A DNA stretch of 64,000 nucleotides from Gramella jeungdoensis (GTDB taxonomy: Bacteria; Bacteroidota; Bacteroidia; Flavobacteriales; Flavobacteriaceae). The stretch spans positions 620,001-684,000 of the forward strand of contig NZ_JAMSCK010000001.1 of assembly GCF_023805255.1 (NCBI RefSeq), written 5' to 3'. The notes under the pieces are model-generated. The model was not told where the DNA came from. It searched no databases and was given only the letters and a program-made list of their open reading frames with translations. Both the position numbers and the translations under genes were made by a program. Of the stretch, positions 40,398-49,544 are shown piece after piece (the first letter of the stretch is position 1; each line of letters opens with the position of its first letter).

Positions 40398-43364
40398 TTA
40401 TTGAACCTTCTCTAAAAGATCACAGTGAACTCTTTGTTTTTCTTTCTTGGTCACAGGCTGTGTTTTAACGCCGTTGTTTTTGGCCTTAAGCATTTGCCCA
40501 ATAAGCTCATTGCGTTCTTTTTTGATCTCTTCACGCATTTTCTGGTCGCGATCAATATCAAAATAGAAGACACCTTCTACCATGGTTTTTTCAGGCTTGG
40601 CGTAGATGGAAAGGGGGTGATCGTTCCAAAGTACAAGATCGGCCTGCTTGCCAGTCTTTATACTTCCCACAAGATTATCAACATGTAATAATTTAGCAGG
40701 ATTGATGGTCACCATCTTCCAGGCATCTTCTTCACTCATCCCGCCATATTTCACGCTTTTGGCCGCTTCCTGGTTCAACCTTCTACTCATTTCACTGTCG
40801 TCACTATTGATGGCTACGGTAAGTCCCACTTCGTTCATGATAGAAGCGTTGTATGGGATCGCATCGTTCACCTCATACTTATATGCCCACCAGTCAGAGA
40901 AGGTTGAAGCGCCAACGCCGTGCTCTTTCATTTTGTCGGCTACCTTATACCCCTCAAGAATGTGTGTGAATGTGTTGATATTGAAATCGAATGCCTCAGC
41001 AACCTTCATAAGCATGTTGATCTCACTTTGAATATAAGAGTGAGAAGTCACAAAACGTTCTCCATTGAGTATCTCAACAAGGGTTTCCATTTCCAGATCC
41101 TTACGGAAATCTTCACCGCTTTTTTTCTGACTTTCATAAGCTCTGGCACGGCTGAAATAATCGGTAAATACCTGCTCAACTCCCATCCTGGTTTGAGGGA
41201 ATCTTACTGTGCTTCCCCAGTTAGACTGCTTAACGTTCTCACCAAGTGCAAATTTGATAAAAGGAGGTGCCTGCTCAAAGATCATGTCCTCGGCAGATGC
41301 TCCCCATTTTAGTTTCATAATGGCAGACTGTCCGCCGATGGGGTTGGCAGAACCGTGTAACAGCTGAATGGTAGTGACACCTCCAGCAAGATTTCGGTAG
41401 ATGTTAATGTCTGTAGGATCTATCACATCTTCCATTTGAACTTCGGCTGATGAGTTATGTCCGGCTTCATTGATATCTGATGCCGCAATATGTGAATGTT
41501 CATCCACGATACCAGCGGTAAGATGTTTTCCTGTAGCATCAATAACTTTTGCGCCACCGGCGTTGAGATCCTGACCTATACGAACTATCTCACCGTTCTT
41601 TACCAGTACATCGGTATTTTCTAGTACACCTTCATCTTCACTGGTCCAAACAGTGGCATTCTTGAAAAGTACATTCTCCTGTTTTGGTTTTTCGGTGAAT
41701 CCGTAAGCTATGTTAGGATAGGTGACAGGAACTACCTTATGGGTTTTGTCTTCTTTGTCTTTATCGTCTTTCTTTTCGGCATCGCCTTTTCTCGATGCAG
41801 TGAAAGTAGTTTCATTTCCATTAGGAAGAATGGCCTTTCCTGAGATCATATCTGTCTTTTCAGGCACATTTGCTGAAAGTCTGATGAATTCTGTTTTTGT
41901 AGTATCTGGAGATGATAATAGAAGGTTCATCCAGTTATCTTCAAAACTGAGCTTTGAACCTATCTTGGTTTCACCCATCTTAACTTCAGCCTTAGGCTTT
42001 GAGGGTTCCCCGGTAATGCTAAGCTCGTAGTTTTTTCCATTGACTTTCAGATCATATTTACCAGTGATATTGGTAACATCCATATCTTCAATGATCGTCT
42101 TGGTCCCCTGTACCCAGTTTTCAAAAAGAGTGGTTTCCTTATCAAAATAGTCGCCCGAGGTGATAATGAAATTAGCCCAGGCTCCTTCTTTTATAACACC
42201 AATCTTTTCTTCCTTGCCTATGGTCTTTGCCGGAACCGTAGTTAAGGCCGCGAGTGCAGCTTCTTTGCTTAGTCCGTATTCAATAGCTTTTAGAAGGTTT
42301 GATTTGAAATCCTTTTCAGCATCTATGGAATGAGCTGTTAGAGTGAAAGGAACTTTATTTTCTGAAAGCATTTTCAGGTTCGCCGGAGCCTGGTTCCATT
42401 CTCTCATCTCTTCCAGGCTTAACTGATTAGCCAGATATGGATTCTCCACATCGTAAGCTTCCGGAAATTTTAAAGGAACTATATAAGTAGCATTAGAAGC
42501 TTTTATCTTATCCAGTCTCTGGTATTCCTTTCCGCTTCCTACTATCACATACTGGATGCCAAATTCGTCACCAACCTTATCGGCTCTAAGCTCATTCAGG
42601 AGATTATCGGTAGCGAAGATCTGTACCAGATCTTTATTCTTATTAAGGGCTTCCAGGGCAAGGTCTTTATTATCGGCATTTCCGCCGGCATACCATTCGG
42701 CATCGAGGTATGCCTGACGTATCAAAGCCATTGTTCCCATAATGGAAGTAGGGTAAGATTGTCTTGACTGAACGCTTTTGTCGAATGAAAGATATTGTGA
42801 AGACCTGCTGTTAAGAATTCTGTCACCTTCGCTTGCTTCAGGCGTAAGGGCTACCAGCATTCCTGTTCCCCTTATGATTCCGTCTGGGACATGGGTATTC
42901 ACTACTCCAAATCCTGCCTTATGGAATTTTTCAGCTTCCTTTGAATCGAAGCTGAAATTAGCAACCGCCTCGGTGTCGGGTCTTATATGGTCATTCCAGT
43001 AATAACCTTCACGACCAGCATCATATTGTGGCTGACTGCCATTTTCGGCTCTTTTTGGTTTGGGGATGCCGAAATCACTATACAGGTCTATAAAAGATGG
43101 GTAGACTTCATTTCCTTTGAGGTCTACTACTGTGCTGTTTGCAGGAACGTCTATTGATTTTCCAACCGCAGTGATTTTTCCCTCTTTTATCGCAAACATT
43201 CCGTTATCGATCACTGTTTGAGGGTCTACATGTATCCTGGCATTTTTAAAAACGGTGTAGTTAGTGTTACGGGTCTTAACACCATCATTTTTGGGAAAGT
43301 ACTCCTGTGAATTAGCGCTTAGGACGCCAAGGAATACTCCAAGGATCAGTAATTTTAATTTCAT
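40398..43364 (-). CDS. Large exported protein with two amidohydrolase domains
   Basis: 988 residues with signal peptide (ending SANSQ). Domain A (about 35-430) has the amidohydrolase outline but the metal HxH is changed (FIDLYSDFG, Y95/D97). Domain B (about 565-960) keeps it: GIVDEHSHIAASD (H623, H625), TSHSYIQSE, THILEGYK and the aspartate in INSDDSE. A linker with a KKDDKDKEDK stretch (about 530-540) lies between. So one active and one degenerate domain are fused, and another degenerate homologue follows. Substrate unknown; imidazolonepropionase/prolidase-like annotations are generic. Confidence 0.85.
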   Translation of the reverse strand: MKLKLLILGVFLGVLSANSQEYFPKNDGVKTRNTNYTVFKNARIHVDPQTVIDNGMFAIKEGKITAVGKSIDVPANSTVVDLKGNEVYPSFIDLYSDFGIPKPKRAENGSQPQYDAGREGYYWNDHIRPDTEAVANFSFDSKEAEKFHKAGFGVVNTHVPDGIIRGTGMLVALTPEASEGDRILNSRSSQYLSFDKSVQSRQSYPTSIMGTMALIRQAYLDAEWYAGGNADNKDLALEALNKNKDLVQIFATDNLLNELRADKVGDEFGIQYVIVGSGKEYQRLDKIKASNATYIVPLKFPEAYDVENPYLANQLSLEEMREWNQAPANLKMLSENKVPFTLTAHSIDAEKDFKSNLLKAIEYGLSKEAALAALTTVPAKTIGKEEKIGVIKEGAWANFIITSGDYFDKETTLFENWVQGTKTIIEDMDVTNITGKYDLKVNGKNYELSITGEPSKPKAEVKMGETKIGSKLSFEDNWMNLLLSSPDTTKTEFIRLSANVPEKTDMISGKAILPNGNETTFTASRKGDAEKKDDKDKEDKTHKVVPVTYPNIAYGFTEKPKQENVLFKNATVWTSEDEGVLENTDVLVKNGEIVRIGQDLNAGGAKVIDATGKHLTAGIVDEHSHIAASDINEAGHNSSAEVQMEDVIDPTDINIYRNLAGGVTTIQLLHGSANPIGGQSAIMKLKWGASAEDMIFEQAPPFIKFALGENVKQSNWGSTVRFPQTRMGVEQVFTDYFSRARAYESQKKSGEDFRKDLEMETLVEILNGERFVTSHSYIQSEINMLMKVAEAFDFNINTFTHILEGYKVADKMKEHGVGASTFSDWWAYKYEVNDAIPYNASIMNEVGLTVAINSDDSEMSRRLNQEAAKSVKYGGMSEEDAWKMVTINPAKLLHVDNLVGSIKTGKQADLVLWNDHPLSIYAKPEKTMVEGVFYFDIDRDQKMREEIKKERNELIGQMLKAKNNGVKTQPVTKKEKQRVHCDLLEKVQ

Positions 43365-43451
43365 GAAATTTAAGGGTTTTAATAAAAAAAGATTTTCTAA
43401 TAATTAAAAAGAGCCTTAAAGTACTAAATTTTCAATAATCTGAAAGCTTCG

Positions 43452-44525
43452 CTAGAAGGCATTTCTGGAATCATCAAAATAATTAACAAGTAAAGCGACC
43501 ACGTAGCTATAGCTTTTCATTCCGTCTGACTGATTGTTAACTATAAGGTAGCGGTTATAGGTAGCCTGAAAAATTGGCTCAAAGGGATTGGTGTGCCTTA
43601 GCCAGAAATCATCGACCTCCCTGTAGTTTTTGAGAATTCCCGGATTCATCTTTGCGGTCATTTTCTTGACAGTTTCAGGCTCTCTGCGATAGATTTCGGA
43701 GAGGCAATAGCTTAAAGCGAATGTGAATCCCGAATACCTGAAATAAGGATCGGGATGATTCATGGTAGCCAGGCAGGCTATAAAGTTAGCCTCGTTCTCT
43801 TTTGCAAACCCAAGCTGGTGGCCTATTTCGTGACTGGCAGTTGTGGGGATCTTATAGGGGACAATAATGGTATTCACCTGGGCCTCATTAGTGAGTGGGT
43901 TGAGATATCCGTTGAAGCCCATATAGGTGAGAGGCAGGCTGTATAAGGAGCGTTTTAAAGCTTCACCGTTATAACTTAACTCAGGAAAATCCTTTTGAAG
44001 ATTTTCATAGCCCTGAAGGGTACGATCGAAAAGTTCTTTTTTTGAAAAATCGTATTTCACTTTTACCGTATCATTTTCAGCAAGTTGAGAATGGAGCTTG
44101 TTTGATTGCTGGATAAGCGTTTCTGTAAGTTTAATAAGCTTTTCGGTGGTGTAGTTATCTTCAATCTCCAGGCTTTTATGTAGAGGTAAGCGGTAATAAT
44201 TGAAGCCCCAGAAAAGATGAAAGCAAAAGTAAATCACTGAAAGTGTTGCCAGGGTATCCGGTAACCATATTTTAGGATTTTTGAATTTCTGACTTACCCT
44301 TCTCACAATCCATGCGATAAGCAGGATTATTAGGACTGCATAAAGTAAATCACCCAGGGAAAAAGGCACAATTCCCAGGCTATATCTCATTATTTTTGAA
44401 ATGATGGGGTAAAGCCCATGGGAATAATATTCTTCGATAAAATAGGGGTAGCCCTTAAGTATATTGATGCCAATAATCTGGACCGGGAATAAGATGGCAA
44501 GTATCAGTACAGATTTTCTCTTCAC
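43452..44525 (-). CDS. DUF3810 membrane protein with zincin-like HExxH
   Basis: 357 residues; three hydrophobic segments in the first 110 residues (about 6-26, 48-72, 90-108), then an extracytoplasmic domain. TTASHEIGHQLGFAKENEANF has HExxH (H232, E233, H236) with a following glutamate, as in zinc metalloproteases. I recognize the family as DUF3810; no activity is known to me. The start is a GTG at 44525, since a stop lies two codons upstream. Divergent from pepD. Confidence 0.82.
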   Translation of the reverse strand: MKRKSVLILAILFPVQIIGINILKGYPYFIEEYYSHGLYPIISKIMRYSLGIVPFSLGDLLYAVLIILLIAWIVRRVSQKFKNPKIWLPDTLATLSVIYFCFHLFWGFNYYRLPLHKSLEIEDNYTTEKLIKLTETLIQQSNKLHSQLAENDTVKVKYDFSKKELFDRTLQGYENLQKDFPELSYNGEALKRSLYSLPLTYMGFNGYLNPLTNEAQVNTIIVPYKIPTTASHEIGHQLGFAKENEANFIACLATMNHPDPYFRYSGFTFALSYCLSEIYRREPETVKKMTAKMNPGILKNYREVDDFWLRHTNPFEPIFQATYNRYLIVNNQSDGMKSYSYVVALLVNYFDDSRNAF

Positions 44526-44560
44526 GGCTTAAAAGTACAAATAATTAGGTAGCGTCAAAT

Positions 44561-44590
44561 TTCAGAAATCGATCAAATCGAATACCTTTG
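44561..44590 (+). promoter_or_regulatory. Promoter of pepD
   Basis: TTC (44561-44563), 19 bases, then TACCTTTG (44583-44590), an exact TAnnTTTG. Its last G is the first base of an in-frame GTG, which therefore cannot be the start codon; the ATG at 44614 fits. Confidence 0.65.
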
Positions 44591-44613
44591 TGAAGATACC
44601 AAAAAATACAGGA

Positions 44614-46074
44614 ATGAATGAAGAAATAAGGGCGCTGGAGCCCAAAGTCTTATGGAATAAATTTGCAGATCTTAATGCGGTTCCGCGGCCATCGAAAAAA
44701 GAGGAGCGGATTATAGAATTCATAAAAAACTTTGGAAATAATCTTGGTCTGAAAACCCAGGTAGATGAAGTGGGAAATGTGGTGATAAAAAAGCCTGCGA
44801 CCAAAGGAATGGAGAACAGGAAAAAAATCATTTTACAGGCTCACCTGGATATGGTTCATCAAAAGAACAATGATACCGAATTCGATTTTGATAATCAGGG
44901 TATCGAGATGTATGTTGATGGAGACTGGGTGAGGGCCAAAGGCACCACTCTTGGAGCCGATAATGGTCTTGGCGTTGCAACCATGATGGCGATCCTTGAA
45001 AGTGATTCTATTGAACATCCGGAGCTGGAAGCTCTTTTTACAATAGACGAGGAGACGGGGATGACTGGTGCTAAAGGACTAAGCCCGGAAATACTTGAAG
45101 GAGATATTCTGCTTAATCTGGATACCGAAGAAGATGATGAGATAGGGATTGGGTGTGCCGGTGGTGTAGACATCACTGCAACCAAATCTTATGAAGAAGA
45201 GAAAATGCCTGAAAGTTACCGTTCTTATTCCGTAAAGGTAAAGGGACTTATGGGGGGGCATTCCGGAATGGATATTATCAAAGGTCTTGGTAATGCCAAT
45301 AAACTTATGAACCGCTTATTGGTTAATACCGCCGAAGATTTCAAATTGAGAATATCGGAAATCGATGGTGGCGGATTAAGAAATGCTATTCCTCGTGAGA
45401 GTGAAGCTATTATTGCACTTCCCGAAACCGAGGAAGAAAGTTTTAAAAAGGAATTTGAAAGCAGGGTAAGAGATATAAAAAGTGAATACGCTTCTCTGGA
45501 GCCAAATCTTTCTATAGAACTTAACAAGATAGCTTCTCAAACTAAGGTGATGGATCTTAACTCACAACGCGAGATAGTACTTGCGATTGCTGGTGCTCAT
45601 AATGGTGTTTACAGGATGAGTCCTGAAATCGAAGGTCTCGTAGAGGCATCAAACAATATCGCCAATGTCACTCTTAAGGATGGGGAAGTACATATTAAAT
45701 GTTTAACCAGAAGTTCAGTGGATTCTACTAAAGATGATCTTGCGAATTCCATAAGATCGGTATTTGAACTCGCCGGGTTCAAAGTAGAATTATCGGGTGA
45801 ATATCCTGGCTGGGCACCAAACAGCGATTCAGCCATCCTGAAAACTCTTGATGAGATCTATCAGCGAATGAATGGAGAAAAAGCTCATATTGCCGCCTGC
45901 CATGCGGGGCTTGAGTGCGGTATCATTGGAAGCCATTATCCCGGGATGGATATGATTTCCTTTGGTCCTACCATCAAAGGAGCGCATTCTCCCGATGAGA
46001 GAGCCAGTATAAAATCGGCGCAGAAATACTGGGATTTCTTGCTTGAAGTACTGAAGAATATTCCTGAGAATTAA
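44614..46074 (+). CDS. pepD: Aminoacyl-histidine dipeptidase PepD (M20C)
   Basis: Cytosolic zinc dipeptidase that cleaves Xaa-His and other dipeptides. From the ATG at 44614 it has 486 residues. The M20 metal and catalytic residues are present: HLDMV (H77, D79), GADNGLG (D116), FTIDEETGM (E146/E147) and DTEEDDEIGIGCAGG, with the lid region GGHSGMDI and GLECGIIG near the C-terminus. Length and order match E. coli PepD. A Bacteroidetes promoter overlaps the upstream GTG at 44590. Confidence 0.94.
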   Translation: MNEEIRALEPKVLWNKFADLNAVPRPSKKEERIIEFIKNFGNNLGLKTQVDEVGNVVIKKPATKGMENRKKIILQAHLDMVHQKNNDTEFDFDNQGIEMYVDGDWVRAKGTTLGADNGLGVATMMAILESDSIEHPELEALFTIDEETGMTGAKGLSPEILEGDILLNLDTEEDDEIGIGCAGGVDITATKSYEEEKMPESYRSYSVKVKGLMGGHSGMDIIKGLGNANKLMNRLLVNTAEDFKLRISEIDGGGLRNAIPRESEAIIALPETEEESFKKEFESRVRDIKSEYASLEPNLSIELNKIASQTKVMDLNSQREIVLAIAGAHNGVYRMSPEIEGLVEASNNIANVTLKDGEVHIKCLTRSSVDSTKDDLANSIRSVFELAGFKVELSGEYPGWAPNSDSAILKTLDEIYQRMNGEKAHIAACHAGLECGIIGSHYPGMDMISFGPTIKGAHSPDERASIKSAQKYWDFLLEVLKNIPEN

Positions 46075-46093
46075 TCGTTTTTACCTATTTAAA

Positions 46094-46112
46094 CCCTGAG
46101 CTTGTTTCAGGG
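46094..46112. repeat. Isolated intergenic inverted repeat
   Basis: CCCTGA (46094-46099), seven bases, TCAGGG (46107-46112), between pepD and its terminator. The sequence resembles palindromic words (CCCTGAxCTTGTTTCAGGG) that I recall between genes in flavobacteria. No second copy was noticed in this window. Confidence 0.4.
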
Positions 46113-46121
46113 AGGGAAAAT

Positions 46122-46155
46122 AAAAAGCCCCGTGCAAGTGCACGGGGCTTTTTTA
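46122..46155. terminator. Bidirectional terminator between pepD and the immunophilin gene
   Basis: Complementary arms CCCCGTGC and GCACGGGG flank a short loop, with A run on the left and T run on the right; it works for the convergent genes on both sides. Confidence 0.9.
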
Positions 46156-46172
46156 GTATTCTCAAAAATTGC

Positions 46173-47294
46173 TTATTCAGCAATTCCGGTAATTTCCATT
46201 ATAAATATCAGATCGGTGTTTGGAGGAATAACTCCACCGGCACCTCTTTCTCCATATCCAAGATGACTTGGGATCCAGATAACGGCCTTGTCGCCAACCT
46301 GCATCTGCTGTAGTCCCTCTTTAAATCCAGGGATCATTGGGGCATCAGGTCCGTATTGCATTGGCATTGCACCATAACCTCCCTGAGCAGCTCTTTGTTC
46401 ATTATAAATACCTGCTTCTTTTGCTACTTCTTCCTTATTCGTGTCGAAAAGGGTTCCGTCAGCAAAATATCCTTCGTAGATTACATTTACTTTCTGGCCG
46501 TTCTTCGGCTTTTCACCATCACCTTTATTCTCGAAATAGACCTTTAATCCGCTTTCCAGTGAATCAGCTTTTTCTTCAAGGGAAGCAAATTCTTTAGATT
46601 TTTCGGCTTTTATTTCTGCCATTTTTTCGGCCTGGGCTTCTTTTTCGGCTTCCATTTCAGCAAGCTGACCTTCAAAAACCTTTGGCGCGTCAAAATTCTT
46701 GGCGGCTTTTCCTTTTCGAATGATGTTCACCTCGTTCATTACAATATCCTTGGTAGGACGGTCACGCGGTCCTGTCTCAACTTTTCCTATGGCTTCAACC
46801 ACATCAAGTCCTTTTACAACCTTGCCAAATACCGTATGTCTTGGGTCCAGCTGCTGAACCGGCGCAAGAGTGATAAAGAACTGGCTTCCGTTAGTGCCCG
46901 GACCTGCATTGGCCATAGAAAGGATACCTTTCTCATCATGGCTTAAGGTGTCTACAAATTCATCCGGGAACTTGTAACCAGGGCCACCGCTTCCCGTTCC
47001 AGTTGGGTCACCACCCTGGATCACGAATCCGTCTATCACTCTGTGAAAGATAAGCCCGTCATAATATTTTTTATCCTTATAGGTGCTGTCAACAATTTTG
47101 CTATTACCCTCGGCAAGAGATACAAAGCTGGCCACCGTCATTGGGGTTTCTTCAAAATATAGTTCGGCAACTATTGGTCCCATCGAAGTTTTGAATTCTA
47201 CGTACATCCCGTCTTCCAGTTCAGGGTATTCCTCATTACATGAGAACAGGGATAGTGCAATTGTTAACAGTAAAAAGATACTTTTAGTTTTCAT
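46173..47294 (-). CDS. Cyclophilin-FKBP fusion peptidyl-prolyl isomerase lipoprotein
   Basis: Envelope folding catalyst joining two unrelated prolyl-isomerase folds. Lipobox LFSC (C19); cyclophilin domain (about 30-195) with FHRVIDGFVIQGGDPTGTG and NGSQFFIT; a charged, probably coiled linker (about 200-250, KEAQAEKMAEIKAEK); FKBP domain (about 260-373) with VIYEGYFADGTLFDTN, MIPGFKEGLQQM and IPSHLGYGERG. 373 residues. Dual-domain immunophilins of this kind are known in Flavobacteria. It overlaps gldI by 11 bases and forms an operon with it and the DHH gene. Confidence 0.93.
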   Translation of the reverse strand: MKTKSIFLLLTIALSLFSCNEEYPELEDGMYVEFKTSMGPIVAELYFEETPMTVASFVSLAEGNSKIVDSTYKDKKYYDGLIFHRVIDGFVIQGGDPTGTGSGGPGYKFPDEFVDTLSHDEKGILSMANAGPGTNGSQFFITLAPVQQLDPRHTVFGKVVKGLDVVEAIGKVETGPRDRPTKDIVMNEVNIIRKGKAAKNFDAPKVFEGQLAEMEAEKEAQAEKMAEIKAEKSKEFASLEEKADSLESGLKVYFENKGDGEKPKNGQKVNVIYEGYFADGTLFDTNKEEVAKEAGIYNEQRAAQGGYGAMPMQYGPDAPMIPGFKEGLQQMQVGDKAVIWIPSHLGYGERGAGGVIPPNTDLIFIMEITGIAE

Positions 47295-47853
47295 TGTTGG
47301 TTTCGTTATTTATTTCTTCTTTTTTGATACTGTGCAATGTAACTTTAGCTGTAATAGGGACATTGCTTCCTATTTTATTTTTATCGCCATAATAACCAAA
47401 GGCTTTATGAGATGGGAATAGAAAAGTTACCGTTTCACCTTCTTTCATAAGTTTGAGTCCCTGCCTGAGGCCGGTGAATAATTTCTCTTTGTCTATCGCA
47501 TATTCGCGTGTAGCTTTCTCTCCCTCGCCATAAATCGGGTCGCCTTCTATGGTGGAAATTGAATAATCAAAAACTACAACATCACCAAATTCGGGAGTTC
47601 TGTTATTCAGACTATCAGTCGACTTTTTATTATAATAATACCAGAAACCATCGGCCGAGGTGAGATATTCCGTATCTGGATTCTTTCCCATCACCTGTTT
47701 GATGTAGTCTTCTTCTTCGGCGATCATCTCTTTGTTCCTTTCAACAGATTCATCGATATAAGAACCGCTGTTCTGTGACACAGGATACCTGGCTTCGGGT
47801 GATTTACATGCCGAAAAGAACAAAAACAATAATATTATTGATGCTATCTTCAT
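47284..47853 (-). CDS. gldI: Gliding-motility-associated FKBP-type isomerase lipoprotein GldI
   Basis: 189-residue lipoprotein (lipobox FSAC, C16) with a FKBP-type domain in the C-terminal half (FGDVVVFDYSIST, GLRQGLKLMKEGETVTFLFP, HKAFGYYGD). GldI is needed for gliding in Flavobacterium and probably folds type IX secretion or gliding components. It starts overlapping the DHH gene stop by four bases and ends overlapping the dual immunophilin by 11. Presence does not prove the strain glides; many non-gliding relatives keep it. Confidence 0.88.
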   Translation of the reverse strand: MKIASIILLFLFFSACKSPEARYPVSQNSGSYIDESVERNKEMIAEEEDYIKQVMGKNPDTEYLTSADGFWYYYNKKSTDSLNNRTPEFGDVVVFDYSISTIEGDPIYGEGEKATREYAIDKEKLFTGLRQGLKLMKEGETVTFLFPSHKAFGYYGDKNKIGSNVPITAKVTLHSIKKEEINNETNNEN

Positions 47854-48866
47854 TTTGTGAGCTCTTCCTTGTATTCGGGTAAGATACGGTTGAATTTTAC
47901 GATAGTGTCATTCAATGACAGATCACTTCTTCCCCCCGCTGCATTTATATGTCCACCGCCATCAAAATGAGCCCTCGCGAATTTATTCACATCAAAATCT
48001 CCTTTAGACCTGAAAGAGATTTTCACCATATCTTCATTTTCCTTTTCTATAAAAATCACCGCGAAAATTATACCTTCCAGAGAAAGTCCGTAATTCACAA
48101 AACCTTCGGTATCTCCCTTTTTAAAGTTATGCTGGTCCAACTCTTCCTGTGAAAGGCTAATATATGCGGTTCTCAGATCCTTGTTCACTCTCAGATTCTT
48201 AAGAGCGGTTCCCAGTAACTGTAGTTTATTTTGTGAATTGGTATCGAAAATATTGTTGTGTATCTGGTCGTTCTTCGCGCCTTTATCAATTAGATCGGCA
48301 ATCACCCTGTGGGTGTCACTAGAGGTGGAGGCGAATCGAAAAGATCCTGTATCGGTCATTATCCCGGTGTAGAGACAGGTCGCTATTTGCGGAGTGATCT
48401 TCTTACCAGCCCTTAATTTATCGATGAATCTATATACCATCTCACAGGTCGAGCTCATTTTAGCATCACTGTAAGTATAGTCGGCATAATCTGAAGGTTC
48501 CTGATGATGGTCTATCATCACAAAAACAGCTTCTGAAGTCATAAGTGAATCCTGCATAAGTCCGCATCGGGACAAATGATTAAAATCCAGGGTGAACACT
48601 ACGTCGGCCTCGCTAATAAGTTTATCGGCTTTTTCTTTTTCAGATTCATAGATGATCACCTCTTCATTGCCGGGAAGCCATTTCAAAAAATGGGGATAAT
48701 CGTTGGGGGATATTACATGTACCGTATGACCTTTATCTTTAAGAAAATGATAAAGCCCAAGGGAAGATCCCATCGCATCTCCATCGGGACCTTTATGGGG
48801 CACTATTACTATATTTTCGGCCGTATCAAGTTCGGCGGTAATTTCCAGTATTCTTGTATCTATCAT
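47850..48866 (-). CDS. DHH-family phosphoesterase (NrnA-like oligoribonuclease/pAp phosphatase)
   Basis: Degrades 2- to 5-base oligoribonucleotides and/or pAp. DHH domain: VPHKGPDGDAMGSSLG (about 22-37), FTLDFNHLSRCG, IDHHQEPSDYADY and TGIMTDTGSFRF, then the DHHA1 domain with FDGGGHINAAGGRS near the C-terminus. All expected Mn ligands are present. 338 residues. It heads the operon with gldI and the immunophilin fusion. Confidence 0.9.
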   Translation of the reverse strand: MIDTRILEITAELDTAENIVIVPHKGPDGDAMGSSLGLYHFLKDKGHTVHVISPNDYPHFLKWLPGNEEVIIYESEKEKADKLISEADVVFTLDFNHLSRCGLMQDSLMTSEAVFVMIDHHQEPSDYADYTYSDAKMSSTCEMVYRFIDKLRAGKKITPQIATCLYTGIMTDTGSFRFASTSSDTHRVIADLIDKGAKNDQIHNNIFDTNSQNKLQLLGTALKNLRVNKDLRTAYISLSQEELDQHNFKKGDTEGFVNYGLSLEGIIFAVIFIEKENEDMVKISFRSKGDFDVNKFARAHFDGGGHINAAGGRSDLSLNDTIVKFNRILPEYKEELTK

Positions 48867-49020
48867 ATTCGGGGCTAAATATACAATTTAATAGGACTTC
48901 AGGAATACCACATGCTTTAAAATTATTGGTGGCGGTTAAGTGTGTATGTAGAATTGACGCCTAATTCTTTCAATTCTAATGCCTGGTAGACGCTTAAGCC
49001 AACATAAAAGTCTAAAGACC

Positions 49021-49050
49021 TTGTTTATGGGAAGGAATTATTTATTTTTG
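49021..49050 (+). promoter_or_regulatory. Promoter of ndk, full Bacteroidetes consensus
   Basis: TTG (49021-49023), 19 bases, TATTTTTG (49043-49050), 22 bases before the ATG. Both boxes and spacing match the consensus. Confidence 0.8.
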
Positions 49051-49072
49051 CACCAAATTTAAAAACCATACA

Positions 49073-49492
49073 ATGGCAGGAAACAGAACATTCACCATGA
49101 TTAAGCCTGATGCAGTTGAAGACGGGCACATTGGTGCAATACTAGAACAGATCACAGCTTCAGGATTCAGAATTGTGGCAATGAAGCTTACTCAAATGAC
49201 TCAGAGAGACGCAGAGACGTTTTATGCGATCCATAAAGAACGTCCATTCTTTGGTGAACTGGTTGAATTCATGACACGTGGACCTATTGTTGCGGCTATT
49301 CTTGAAAAAGATAATGCAGTAGAAGACTTTAGAACCCTTATTGGAGCTACAAATCCAGAGGATGCTGCTGAAGGAACTATCAGAAAGAAATATGCCAAGA
49401 ACGTAGGGGAGAATGCCGTTCACGGAAGTGACAGCGATGAGAATGCTGCTATTGAAGGAGCTTTCCATTTTGCAGGAAGAGAAATGTTCTAA
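49073..49492 (+). CDS. ndk: Nucleoside diphosphate kinase
   Basis: Transfers the terminal phosphate from ATP to other NDPs. The phosphorylated histidine is H117 in NAVHGSDS, with TMIKPDAV at the start and the Kpn-loop region further on. 139 residues, standard length. It is a single gene with its own promoter and terminator. Confidence 0.97.
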   Translation: MAGNRTFTMIKPDAVEDGHIGAILEQITASGFRIVAMKLTQMTQRDAETFYAIHKERPFFGELVEFMTRGPIVAAILEKDNAVEDFRTLIGATNPEDAAEGTIRKKYAKNVGENAVHGSDSDENAAIEGAFHFAGREMF

Positions 49493-49515
49493 GAAGATAT
49501 TTCAGAAAATTATAC

Positions 49516-49543
49516 AAAAGCCGGTTTTTAAAATCCGGCTTTT
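49516..49543. terminator. Terminator after ndk
   Basis: AAAAGCCGG (49516-49524), ten-base loop, CCGGCTTTT (49535-49543). A and T flanks on both sides let it act in both directions; the convergent gene's stop begins at 49545. Confidence 0.88.
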
Positions 49544-49544
49544 C

